A stretch of DNA of 31,272 bases from Victivallis vadensis (GTDB lineage Bacteria; Verrucomicrobiota; Lentisphaeria; Victivallales; GWF2-50-93): NCBI GenBank assembly GCA_020718525.1, contig DYRX01000006.1, forward strand, positions 1-31,272. Direction: 5' to 3'. The notes below the pieces were generated by a model. It ran no database searches, was not told where the DNA came from, and saw nothing but the letters and a program-made list of their open reading frames with translations. Made by a program: the position numbers and the translations under genes. Shown piece by piece: positions 7,361-15,826 of the stretch (positions within the stretch are counted from its first letter, which is position 1; each line of letters begins with the position of its first letter).

Positions 7361-8689
7361 TCAATTATTCTTTTTGCCGATGAGGCTGTCCAGCTCGCCG
7401 CAAAGCTTTTCTTTGACGTCACTGTTTTTTCCGCCTGAATATACGCTCCTGACTTTGCCGTCCAAGCCTATGACGACTATCTGCGGATAAATCGTGGTGA
7501 AATAGTCGCCCGCACTGCTCATTGCAGGATCAATTGCAAGTGTGCACGACATTTTGTTTTTTTCGACAATCTGCTTTATTTTAGCTTCGCTGTCTCCATG
7601 ATTGATCGAGCAGACTACGAGCTTGTCTTCAGGATAAGCCTTGATTAGGTCTTCGAGAACCGGTATTCCCCCTGAAGCGCCCTGGTGGAAGCTGTTCCAG
7701 AAGCCAAGAATGACGACGGACTTGCCGATATGATCGGAAAGTTTGAACGGCGCGGGGCTCAGAGTGGCGAGGCAGAGTTCAGGCGCCTGCGAATCAAGCA
7801 GTTTTTTTTCAGGCTTCTGGTTGGGCAGGACTTTCGCGACGGGCACGACCGCCTCTGCTTCAGCCTGCTTCATATCGGCGGAAAAGAAGCCGTCGGCAAA
7901 TTCCGGATTGAAATTCCAGTTTTTGAAACGCATTTCAAAGCTGAGCTTTGTAGGATCGGACGCATAGGTCCTGTCGCTAAGCGGGTCATATTCGTCCGGG
8001 GCAATTATCTGAGCTTCAGGGGCAATCATGGCGAGCAGTGGCACAGTAGTTTTCACCCAGATTTTCCAGCTTATGTCCTTTTCGGTCATTTTGACGACAT
8101 GGCATTCGGCGCCGTCGAGGCTTTCCTGTCCGACGTAGGAAACGCTTTCTATATCTTGCATGATACGCGATGAAGGATCCTTGGAAATCAGCACTCTGAG
8201 AAGGGAGAATCCGTGGTCTTTCCCTTCCTCGAACGGATATTCCTCGAGCTTTTCCGGCATCGCGTCGTCATAGCTGAGATTGTTGGTGATGTCGCGCACG
8301 CTCACACGCTTTCCATCGCATACCAGAGTGATCTGGCACGGAGCTCCTTTCGCTTCGTAGAGAAGCTTGTCAGGCCTTTCGAAGAATATATTGCTCACGG
8401 ACTTTATTTCCTGGCGCACGCCGCCTGAGCTCATGTCCAAGTCCGTTTCCATCACGACGGAAAACTTTTTCTGGCCGCCTATGAAATTGAAAGCGTCTGA
8501 AACTATTTTTGCGGGGTCGGGGCTGTCGTCGGAAAAAGCCGAAGACGCCGGAGTCAAGGTTTGCAAGAGAAAGCCAGACGCGAGAAGCAAAGTCAAAAAG
8601 CTAGGGCATGTCCTCAAAATATCAACTGAAATGAGCTCGAGTTTTTCACTAATGACTTTTTTCCATGCGCCGGCGCATGCGGGACTCAT
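7361..8689 (-). CDS. LolA-like (DUF2092-type) domain fused to thioredoxin fold without CxxC
   Basis: The protein has 442 residues; its ATG overlaps the stop of the upstream DUF349 gene as ATGA, so it is translationally coupled. A long N-terminus ends in a hydrophobic signal (FLTLLLASGFLLQTL), implying export. Residues about 55-270 resemble the LolA/DUF2092 half-barrel seen in outer-membrane lipid or lipoprotein carriers. Residues about 310-440 form a TlpA/AhpC-like thioredoxin fold: VVILGFWNSFHQGASGGIPVLE is the active-site region (331 onward) and YPQIVVIGLDGKV the cis-Pro strand. The usual WCxxC is replaced by FHQGA, so disulfide chemistry is not expected. It may bind substrate or partners rather than catalyse redox. 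Last gene of the kinase-hydF-DUF349 operon. Confidence 0.65.
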   Translation of the reverse strand: MSPACAGAWKKVISEKLELISVDILRTCPSFLTLLLASGFLLQTLTPASSAFSDDSPDPAKIVSDAFNFIGGQKKFSVVMETDLDMSSGGVRQEIKSVSNIFFERPDKLLYEAKGAPCQITLVCDGKRVSVRDITNNLSYDDAMPEKLEEYPFEEGKDHGFSLLRVLISKDPSSRIMQDIESVSYVGQESLDGAECHVVKMTEKDISWKIWVKTTVPLLAMIAPEAQIIAPDEYDPLSDRTYASDPTKLSFEMRFKNWNFNPEFADGFFSADMKQAEAEAVVPVAKVLPNQKPEKKLLDSQAPELCLATLSPAPFKLSDHIGKSVVILGFWNSFHQGASGGIPVLEDLIKAYPEDKLVVCSINHGDSEAKIKQIVEKNKMSCTLAIDPAMSSAGDYFTTIYPQIVVIGLDGKVRSVYSGGKNSDVKEKLCGELDSLIGKKNN

Positions 8690-11037
8690 CTGCCTCTCCT
8701 GGAGCGGAACTTTGACAAGGTTTCCGAGAATCTAGACCCCAGCGCCGAATCATCCTCATTCGGGTAGGACTCGAGCTTTGCCCAGAGCGATTCAATTTCC
8801 CTGACGCGTTCTTCAGTTTCCCTTGGATCGTCGCGCTTTTTCCCGAGAGTGAGATTGGATTCGAGCGCAAATTTGAGCTCGTTCAGCGCGTCCAGCGAGA
8901 CTGCGCCAGACTCATTTTCGCCTTTTCCATCGGCAAATATGCCTGTAATCTTTTCCAGCTCGACGCAGAGCCTGCGCTTCTCGGAAATCGTCTTTGCCTG
9001 CTTTGTCTTGAGCTTGGAGAAGAAGTCTGTTTTACCCTCGGCGAAGGCGGCGAGGGAGTCCGAAAATAGCTTTTCAAGTCTTTCTCTGCTTTCCGGAGGG
9101 CACTCGCCGGAGAGTTCCCACTCGTTTTTGAGCTTTTCGATCGCTTCGGCATCCGGTGCCACATTTTCCGAAAGCATTTTTCCTATTTTCTCTATGATTC
9201 CGAGCTTTTTCGACGTGTTTTCACGCTGGGAAATCTGCAGGGCTCTATTTTTTTCCCTGAGGCTTCCTTCAATCTCGGAGAGGAGCGCGAAATATCTGTC
9301 GGCAATCTCCTTCTCATCGTTTCTGCGTCCATAGCCTTTGATTTCGTTCCAGGCGGACTTGCATTTTTTCAGAGCTTCCCTCAGCTCTTCTGCTCCCAGC
9401 TCGGCAAGGCGTCCGGAAAGATTTGCCAGCTCGTCGCAGAGTGCGATTCTCGCGTCAGATATGCGGCTTCTTGCATCGTCGAGACCATGGAAAAGCTTGT
9501 CCAGGGCGGCATTGAAGGAGTCGCGCAACTTTCTTTCGTCCTTGTAGTGGGCGTTTCCGATTTCCTTCCATTTCATTCTGAGATCCTTTGCCTTGCGCAC
9601 GGCAATTTCGGAGCTCAGGCCAACAAGAGCTTCCGCCTCCTCGCAGAGAGCAAGCTTGGCCTTCTTGTTTTCAGACTGCTCGGCATGAATTGCCTGGAAG
9701 CGCTCCTTGCGTTTTGCAAAGAAGGAATCGCAGGAGGTCTTGATGCGGTTGCGTAGCTCCTCCTCCTTTTCCTTGGGCGCGTTTTCAATGTCGAAAAATG
9801 AGCGTCTCAGCTCGACAATCTTGTCCGCCGCGCTTTGCCAGTCTTCGGACTGGCAGAGCTTTTCTATTTCTTCGCAAATTGGGATTTTCTTCGCCAGGCT
9901 TTCCTGGCGCCGCAGTTCGAGCTCGGCAAAGAACTTCCTGGATTCGGTGGAGAGCGTCTCGCAAGCAGTGGAAAAGCGCTTCCAGACTTCCTCGCTTTTT
10001 TCCTTTGGAACAGATCCTATGTCCTTCCAGTCTTTCTTAAGCTCGGAGAGAATCCTGGATTTCACGAAGAAATCTTTTTCTTCCAGAAGAGACTCGGCTT
10101 TTTTGCAGAGGTCGAGCTTGTATGTGTAGTGCTCCCACCTCGCCCAGTCCTCCTCTTCGAATTTTGTCCTGAGTCTGGTGAAGAACTCGGAAACCTGCTT
10201 CAGGCATTCTTCATGGAGCCTTTTTTTTGCCGCCTGCAGGGGCCTCTCGCCCGAAAGAAGAGACTTGATCTCCCGCACCCTTGGAAGATGCCTGCGAATG
10301 TCTTCGTCCTTGAGAAACTCCGTCATTTCAGCAACTGATTTCTCGAGAAGACACCTTTCAGCCTCCAGCCTTTCGTTTCTCAGGCGTCTTTCCTCCGCCT
10401 CCTTTTTTCCAAGCTCTTCGACCGCTGCGGAAAAGCGTGACTGGATCGCATCAGAGCCGGGATATTCGAAGAAGCGCAGACTCCAGTCGGACTGAATGTG
10501 CTTCGCCCTGTCTGAAAACTGTTTCGAGACCGGCGCGCGCGCGATGGCTTCCATCTCAGCGCACATTGACTCGATGTCGGCAATCCTCGCCCTGTTCGCC
10601 TCGTATTCATCGTCAAGACGCCTTTTCGCCGCGAAAAATGCCTTGACCGCCTTATCAAATCTGCTCTGAAGTATTTCCAGATATTCCTTTGGGATTTTTG
10701 CGAGGGGCTTTTCAAACCAGGCTTTGGAGAGCTCCTCGACAAGATCAACCGCCGCGGAGGAGTTGCCCCCGATTTTCTCCTCGATCTGGGCGCATATGCT
10801 CTCGGCGTCCGCCACAAGAGCCTTCTTTTCCTTGTGCGCTTCGTGCCTCTTCAGAAAACGCTCCTTGAAGATCGCAAGCTTTTCCCTCGATTCTCCGTGA
10901 GTCCGCTCCGGATCGGCAAGCTCCATCTTTGGATCGAGCTCCGCAAAAAACTTTTCTGCGCTAAACCAGTCGGACGAGAGGGAAAAGTCCTCCGCTTCTC
11001 TGCAGAGACCATCAATGCAAACGCTGTTTTGAGTCAT
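8686..11037 (-). CDS. DUF349 multi-repeat protein
   Basis: This is a highly charged, almost entirely helical protein of 783 residues with about eight DUF349-type repeats of 80-100 residues. Each repeat has an aromatic/hydrophobic anchor followed by a P-K-E and R-F pattern, for example LKKDWKDIGSVPKEKSEEVW, RMKWKEIGNAHYKDERKL, KNEWELSGECPPESRERL and ESLWAKLESYPNEDD. No signal peptide or membrane segment is present, so it is cytoplasmic. The family function is unknown. The start ATG 11037 has GGAAG nearby and lies 12 bases after the hydF stop. The antisense strand carries several long open frames, which I attribute to the Ser/Leu/Arg-rich complement of Glu/Lys-rich codons. Confidence 0.75.
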   Translation of the reverse strand: MTQNSVCIDGLCREAEDFSLSSDWFSAEKFFAELDPKMELADPERTHGESREKLAIFKERFLKRHEAHKEKKALVADAESICAQIEEKIGGNSSAAVDLVEELSKAWFEKPLAKIPKEYLEILQSRFDKAVKAFFAAKRRLDDEYEANRARIADIESMCAEMEAIARAPVSKQFSDRAKHIQSDWSLRFFEYPGSDAIQSRFSAAVEELGKKEAEERRLRNERLEAERCLLEKSVAEMTEFLKDEDIRRHLPRVREIKSLLSGERPLQAAKKRLHEECLKQVSEFFTRLRTKFEEEDWARWEHYTYKLDLCKKAESLLEEKDFFVKSRILSELKKDWKDIGSVPKEKSEEVWKRFSTACETLSTESRKFFAELELRRQESLAKKIPICEEIEKLCQSEDWQSAADKIVELRRSFFDIENAPKEKEEELRNRIKTSCDSFFAKRKERFQAIHAEQSENKKAKLALCEEAEALVGLSSEIAVRKAKDLRMKWKEIGNAHYKDERKLRDSFNAALDKLFHGLDDARSRISDARIALCDELANLSGRLAELGAEELREALKKCKSAWNEIKGYGRRNDEKEIADRYFALLSEIEGSLREKNRALQISQRENTSKKLGIIEKIGKMLSENVAPDAEAIEKLKNEWELSGECPPESRERLEKLFSDSLAAFAEGKTDFFSKLKTKQAKTISEKRRLCVELEKITGIFADGKGENESGAVSLDALNELKFALESNLTLGKKRDDPRETEERVREIESLWAKLESYPNEDDSALGSRFSETLSKFRSRRGR

Positions 11038-11049
11038 CTTGTCTTCCGC

Positions 11050-12279
11050 CTATTTCTGTTGTTCTAAATATGCTTCAAGCGCGTCGGGAAAAGGAGAAAG
11101 TGCACGCTCCATTATTCCCAGCGAAAATGCTATCGCCACTCCGTAGTTTGTGATCGGGACCCCCGACTCCTTGCATTTGAGAATCCTGGAAAGCAGTCCG
11201 CGCCTGTTGAAGACGCATGAGCCGCAATGGACTATGAGCTTGACTCCAGACAAATCCTCTGGAAAATCGTGTCCTTGCACGTGGGTGAAATTCAGTTCGC
11301 CGCCTACGTATTGCGTGAGCCATCGCGGTATTTTCACGCGGCCGATGTCCTCGCCGATCGGATGGTGCGAGCACGCCTCCGCAATCATGATTTTGTCCCC
11401 CGGCTTCAGCTTGTCAATAGCGAGCACCCCCTCGACAAATGTCCTCAGTTCGCCTTTGAATCTCGCGAAAAGAATCGAAAAAGATGTGAGTGGAATCGAG
11501 TCCGGAGTGTCTCCTGCAACCTTTAGAAAAGCCTGGGAGTCCGTCACGACAAGCGCAGGCGGAGTCCGGAGATTTTCGAGCGCCGCCCTGAGCTCTCTTT
11601 CCTTGACGACGACGCAGTAGGAGTCGTTGTCGAGAAGATCTCTTATTGTCTGAACCTGCGGCAGTATGAGCCTTCCTTTCGGGGCTTCGAGATCAATCGG
11701 GACAACAAGGACCGCCGCCCGACCCGGAGGCACAAGATCCGCCGCGATCGTCTCGTTCGAGAAAAAATCCTCCGGGAGAGTTTTGAGCATGGCGGACTTG
11801 AAATCCGCCACGCCAGAACCGCTTGTCGCGATGCTCGAAAGAGTCTGTATTTTCATTGATTCGAGCCTGGCGAGAAGATCCGGGGAAGGGGTGCCAAGAT
11901 CCGCCTTGTTGAAGACAACGATGAAAGGAATGCCCCTTTTGCGGAATTCGCAGACTAGGGCATCTTCGAATTCCGTCCATTCCCTCGAGTCGCAGACAAG
12001 CGCCGCGAGATCAGTCCTGTCGAATATTTTTTTTGTCTTCTCCACCCGCAATTCTCCGAGCGCGCCGCTGTCGTCAAGCCCTGCGGTGTCAATGAAAAGC
12101 ACAGGTCCTATCGGGAGAATCTCCATCGGCTTTTCCACAGGATCGGTTGTCGTTCCGGCAGTGTCGGAGACTATGGAGACCTTCTGAGAGGCGACAGCGT
12201 TCAGGAAGGAGGATTTTCCGACGTTTCTGCGTCCGAAAATTCCAATCTGAAGTCTGAGTCCTTTGGGCGTTTTTTCCAT
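11050..12279 (-). CDS. hydF: [FeFe]-hydrogenase H-cluster maturation GTPase HydF
   Basis: HydF is the scaffold on which HydE and HydG build the two-iron subcluster before transfer to apo-hydrogenase. The 409-residue product has a GTPase domain with P-loop GRRNVGKS (16-23), AGTTTDP switch I, DTAGLDDSG and NKAD. The cluster-binding set is complete: C303-x-H305, 46 residues, then C352-x-x-C355, which fits the HydF CxHx(46-53)CxxC pattern. ATG 12279 was chosen over TTG 12288 because it lies five bases after the kinase stop and is better spaced from AAGGTG. HydE is encoded 12 kb away on the other strand; HydG and the hydrogenase are not in this window. Placement behind a kinase/pseudo-phosphatase gene is unusual. 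Confidence 0.93.
   Translation of the reverse strand: MEKTPKGLRLQIGIFGRRNVGKSSFLNAVASQKVSIVSDTAGTTTDPVEKPMEILPIGPVLFIDTAGLDDSGALGELRVEKTKKIFDRTDLAALVCDSREWTEFEDALVCEFRKRGIPFIVVFNKADLGTPSPDLLARLESMKIQTLSSIATSGSGVADFKSAMLKTLPEDFFSNETIAADLVPPGRAAVLVVPIDLEAPKGRLILPQVQTIRDLLDNDSYCVVVKERELRAALENLRTPPALVVTDSQAFLKVAGDTPDSIPLTSFSILFARFKGELRTFVEGVLAIDKLKPGDKIMIAEACSHHPIGEDIGRVKIPRWLTQYVGGELNFTHVQGHDFPEDLSGVKLIVHCGSCVFNRRGLLSRILKCKESGVPITNYGVAIAFSLGIMERALSPFPDALEAYLEQQK
11940..11952 (+). repeat. TGCGRAATTCGCA word, copy 1 (in hydF)
   Basis: Sequence TGCGGAATTCGCA. Lies inside hydF, which runs on the opposite strand. Preceded by TTT and followed by GA, as in copies 3 and 6. Confidence 0.6.
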
Positions 12280-12284
12280 TAGTT

Positions 12285-14036
12285 TCAAAGCACCTTGAAT
12301 ATTGCGAGGGTTATGTCGTCCTGCTGTGCCATTCCTGCGCCGAATCGCTCGATTTCCTTTTGGACGGATTCGATCAGCTCAGGAACGGTTTTCCCTCTGT
12401 TTTCAATCACAGCCTTGTCGAGGCGCTCCTCGCCGAAGGTCTTTCCGTCAAGACTGCATGTCTCCGCAATTCCCGAGGAGGACAGGAAGACCATGTCTCC
12501 GCTTCCAAGCTGAATCTGAAGCTCTTTGAATTCGGCATTTTCCGCAATTCCGAGACCAAAGCCTTCGGGGCTGAACCTCTGCACCGAGCTTTCGCCAGCC
12601 TTGAGAACACTTGTCGGGCGGTATCCTGCGGTCGCAAGGGAAAGCAATTTAGTTTCCGAATCAAAGACAACATACGAGAAGACTGCGAAGCGGTCGAATA
12701 CTACGCCGGAGTCCCTCGTTATGAGGTTGTTCAGTGCTGCAAGCGTCTTTCCGGGGCTTGACTCCCCCTTGGATGCGACATGCAGAAAACTTCTTATCAT
12801 GGTGAGAAATAGGGCAGACTTGACATCCGGCCTGTCGAAGACGTTTCCTACGAGGATGCCCAGCTTCGTCCCGCTGATTTTTATGAATTCATAGTAGTTG
12901 CCTCCGACGCCTGCGGCAGGCATGTAGAAGAAGTCGAATTCGAGGCCCGGAAATGGCGGCGGGCTGTTCTGGTAGAGCAGTTCCATCAGGACATTCCTGA
13001 GCTTGACATTTTCGCCGATTTCGTTGATGGCACACTGATCCTGTCGTATCGAGCCAGTGTTCAGGTAGTTTTCAAGGTCTGTGCGAAACTCTGAAATCGA
13101 AGGATAGCGCTCCTCCACTTTGTAGGCTGTCGCCCGAAGAATGATCTGCCTCAGGCCCTCCGGAATGAGATCCATTCTGAGGAGCCCGCCAGGGAGCTCG
13201 CCTGAAATCATTTCGTAAAGCACTACGCCCAAGGAATATACGTCTGCACGGTGGTCCACATGCCTGAAATCGCTCTTCTGCTCGGGACTCATGTAGAGGG
13301 GCGAACCCATCGCGACGTTGGTGAGCGTCAGCCTCGTCTGCGAATCGTCTATGATTCTTGCTATGCCGAAGTCAACCAGTTTCACGTCACCTTTTTTGGT
13401 GAGAAGAATGTTTTCAGGCTTGATGTCTCTGTGCACGACCATCCTGGAATGCGCATACTGAAGTGCCGACGACACGCTCGTGCAGATACCTACGGCCTTC
13501 TCGATCGGAACAGGTTCCCTCTCTATCAGCTCCCTCAGGCTCTCGCCCTCGACGTATTCCATTGCAAAATACTGCCTGCCGTCGTCAATGCCCCACTCGA
13601 GTATCTTTGCAATATTCTTGTGATCGAGCATCGAAACTATTTTGAGCTCCTGCTGAAATCTTGTCACAAGACTTTCATTTGAGCAGTGTTCCGGCTTCAT
13701 GATCTTGATTGCCGCGTTTTTCCCCTTTTCCGAAACGCCGCGGATGATCTTGCCCATGCCGCCGGTGCTGATTTCGGCTACAACGGTGAAATTTCCGATC
13801 TTCTGGCCCAGAAGCGGGGTGAAGCCGGTTTCATCCAATATCACGGCCGGACTGCCATGCCGCTTGTCCGATCCGCCTTGGGCCTCCTTGCTTTTTTTGC
13901 TCGAAAGAGGCTCAAGGTCTGGGGAAGCATCTTCGGAATCGCCTTTTTTTTGAGACATGAAAATGATGGCGACTGGAACTGCCACCAGGGCTATCGCAAA
14001 TAAAAGGATGAGAAGGCTTAGAAGCATGCTCGGCAT
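12285..14036 (-). CDS. Membrane-anchored Ser/Thr protein kinase fused to degenerate SpoIIE-like phosphatase
   Basis: The protein has 583 residues. A transmembrane helix spans 3-27, leaving the rest cytoplasmic. The kinase domain (about 81-325) has all key residues: glycine loop STGGMGK (90-96), Lys111, HRDIKPEN (202-209), DFG (222-224) and MSPEQ (249-253), so it should be active. Residues 345-583 fit a PP2C/SpoIIE fold, but metal-binding positions are changed. VGGN replaces GGD (N380), GNV replaces GDV (N398), and SSSG replaces TDG (near 519-522); only QQDD (571-574) is kept. Phosphatase activity is therefore doubtful, and the domain may bind a STAS protein without dephosphorylating it. A STAS gene lies 125 bases upstream on the same strand. 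hydF follows after five bases. Start ATG 14036 lacks a clear ribosome site; ATG 14027 is possible. Confidence 0.85.
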   Translation of the reverse strand: MPSMLLSLLILLFAIALVAVPVAIIFMSQKKGDSEDASPDLEPLSSKKSKEAQGGSDKRHGSPAVILDETGFTPLLGQKIGNFTVVAEISTGGMGKIIRGVSEKGKNAAIKIMKPEHCSNESLVTRFQQELKIVSMLDHKNIAKILEWGIDDGRQYFAMEYVEGESLRELIEREPVPIEKAVGICTSVSSALQYAHSRMVVHRDIKPENILLTKKGDVKLVDFGIARIIDDSQTRLTLTNVAMGSPLYMSPEQKSDFRHVDHRADVYSLGVVLYEMISGELPGGLLRMDLIPEGLRQIILRATAYKVEERYPSISEFRTDLENYLNTGSIRQDQCAINEIGENVKLRNVLMELLYQNSPPPFPGLEFDFFYMPAAGVGGNYYEFIKISGTKLGILVGNVFDRPDVKSALFLTMIRSFLHVASKGESSPGKTLAALNNLITRDSGVVFDRFAVFSYVVFDSETKLLSLATAGYRPTSVLKAGESSVQRFSPEGFGLGIAENAEFKELQIQLGSGDMVFLSSSGIAETCSLDGKTFGEERLDKAVIENRGKTVPELIESVQKEIERFGAGMAQQDDITLAIFKVL

Positions 14037-14161
14037 AATATGACCAGACTAGTCACACGTTCCATATTGGTTGAGTCCGCATTTATTTTTGCGCTAACGA
14101 CGCTATTCAAACGAAGAGCCAAGCCCAGAAAAGACCCTTGGCCGGATCGTCACGGATTTCC

Positions 14162-14509
14162 TCATTTAGACTTCTTCTTGATTTCCTCGCACGCCGCCTG
14201 GCTGTCGCCGTAAATCCTCAGGAAGGTCGAAAGCCCGGATATGTCAAGCACTTTCTTCACATATTCCTGCACATTGACAAGATATGTGTCGCCGCCGTTC
14301 ATCCTCATTTTTTTCGTGACTTCAAGGACAACTCTCAGCCCGGCACTGCTGATATACTCGAGATTCGCCATGTCAATGATCAGATCGCGCTTCTTCTGCT
14401 CTATCAATGTCGCAAACTTCATTGCGAGATCGCCGGAGGTTTCCGCGTCCAGCCTGCCGTCCAGGCAGACCACAGCAACTCCATCAAGCTCCTTTTGGGT
14501 TATAATCAT
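14162..14509 (-). CDS. STAS-domain anti-sigma factor antagonist
   Basis: A single STAS domain of 115 residues, the usual SpoIIAA/RsbV size. The phosphoacceptor loop is EYISSAGLRVVL, and Ser55 aligns with the Ser that is phosphorylated in SpoIIAA. Such proteins are switched by an anti-sigma kinase and a PP2C phosphatase. Neither an HPK-type anti-sigma kinase nor a sigma factor is nearby, but a Ser/Thr kinase fused to a SpoIIE-like domain is the next gene. ATG 14509 has a good AGAGGAG site. The 131-base gap upstream shows no clear promoter. Confidence 0.9.
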   Translation of the reverse strand: MIITQKELDGVAVVCLDGRLDAETSGDLAMKFATLIEQKKRDLIIDMANLEYISSAGLRVVLEVTKKMRMNGGDTYLVNVQEYVKKVLDISGLSTFLRIYGDSQAACEEIKKKSK

Positions 14510-14640
14510 GGCTCAAATCTCCTCTCATCCGTTTTCTATTTAAAACTTAAACGCACTATGCCCGCGACGAAGGCCTTCCACTAACTTAGCTCAATCTTCG
14601 GCTAATTCAAACAATTTTATCTTCTCGAAAGAAATCTGCT

Positions 14641-15621
14641 TCAAATCTTCCATTCGGAGGAATTATATTCTGCGTTGCAGCTTGCCGGATGATAATGAAT
14701 GTACGCCCTTCTGAGCAATTCCAGCTCCTCGTAAAGAAGCGCTTCGAGCGAGTCTGCAATCCTGTCCCCCTCTGCTACGCTGATCCCTCCGTCAACTCCA
14801 ATTGTCAGGTTCACCATGTAGTAGGGGCCAAAACGATGGATATGCACGTCTTCGATTTCTCTGACCCCGGGTATTTTTTTTGCCAGTTCGCGGATTTTGC
14901 TCTCCATTCCGTTGTCGGGAAGAGTGTCCATGAGTTCAGCGCTGGATTCCCTGAGTATGTCAATCCCCGTCTTTGCCACAATTGCGGCAACCAGCGCGGC
15001 GGCAAGCGGATCCACCCAGTGGAAGCCGAAAAGCCCCATCCCAACGCCGACCAAGACTCCTATTGATGCAAAAATGTCGTTGCGGTGATCTTTTGCAAGG
15101 GCGAGAAGCGCCACATTGCCAGTGCGTTTGCCTGCGAGGGACGCGTTCAGCATGAGGGCGAACTTCGAACATATGGTGAATACTGCGACAAGAAGGGCGA
15201 GCGGCTTTGGCGACGCGTCGGGATTGTTTCCAGTCCGTAGAATTTCAATGATGAAGGAGATGGAATCCCAGAAAAGGGCAAGTCCGGTGCAGACGACAAA
15301 AGCTCCGATAACTACGGCGGCAATGCTCTCGAACTGCTGATGCCCGTATGGGTGTTCCTTGTCGGCAGGCTTTCCAGAAAACTTCAGAAGAATCTTGACG
15401 AAAATGAGATAGACCACATCGGAGCAGGAGTTTACACCGTCCGCAAAAAGCGCCCGGCTTCCAAAAAGAATCCCGGTTGAAATTTTGAGGATCGAAAGAA
15501 ATATGTTCGCGGACAGTCCAAGATTGATTACAAAATTGGCCTGTCTGATTCTCGCCTCCTGCCGAGCATTTGCAAGCGGACGGAGAAAGGTGTCGGAGCC
15601 ATTCTCTTCTGTTCTTGACAT
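14641..15621 (-). CDS. Cation diffusion facilitator transporter, likely Mn2+/Fe2+ type
   Basis: The protein has 326 residues from ATG 15621; the frame extends 44 codons further but that extension is not CDF-like and neither start has a strong ribosome site. Several membrane helices are followed by the cytoplasmic domain with a VREIEDVHIHRFGPYYMV strand. The transport site in helix 2 is N64-x3-D68 (NSCSD) and in helix 5 D178-x3-D182 (DHRND). This ND-DD quartet is the one reported for manganese exporters such as MntE, whereas zinc CDFs have HD-HD. HPYGH (90-94) is also typical of the family. Likely exports divalent cation in exchange for protons. No linked metal regulator is seen. Confidence 0.88.
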   Translation of the reverse strand: MSRTEENGSDTFLRPLANARQEARIRQANFVINLGLSANIFLSILKISTGILFGSRALFADGVNSCSDVVYLIFVKILLKFSGKPADKEHPYGHQQFESIAAVVIGAFVVCTGLALFWDSISFIIEILRTGNNPDASPKPLALLVAVFTICSKFALMLNASLAGKRTGNVALLALAKDHRNDIFASIGVLVGVGMGLFGFHWVDPLAAALVAAIVAKTGIDILRESSAELMDTLPDNGMESKIRELAKKIPGVREIEDVHIHRFGPYYMVNLTIGVDGGISVAEGDRIADSLEALLYEELELLRRAYIHYHPASCNAEYNSSEWKI

Positions 15622-15826
15622 TGGAATTCTTAAAATTTGAGCTTGTTTATTGTCGAGACATTGGGATTTCGGATTTAAGAGCCTATCTGAACAGCCCCAA
15701 CCTATACTGCAGATGGCGAATGTCAACCGCAAGAGCTGGATGTAAAGATTCACTGGACGACGTAGTTCAGTGAATATTTACCTGGACTCGCCCCATTTCC
15801 CCGATAGAGATCAAGCAGAATTCAAA

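Noticed and set aside
8849..10817. Several long open frames antisense to the DUF349 gene, up to about 167 codons
   Set aside because: They are low-complexity Ser/Leu/Arg/Phe-rich mirror images of Glu/Lys-rich coding sequence and have no recognisable domain or ribosome site.
14118..14142. GCCAAG...CTTGGC inverted repeat between the STAS and kinase genes
   Set aside because: Only six base pairs around a 13-base loop and no T-run; too weak to call a terminator.
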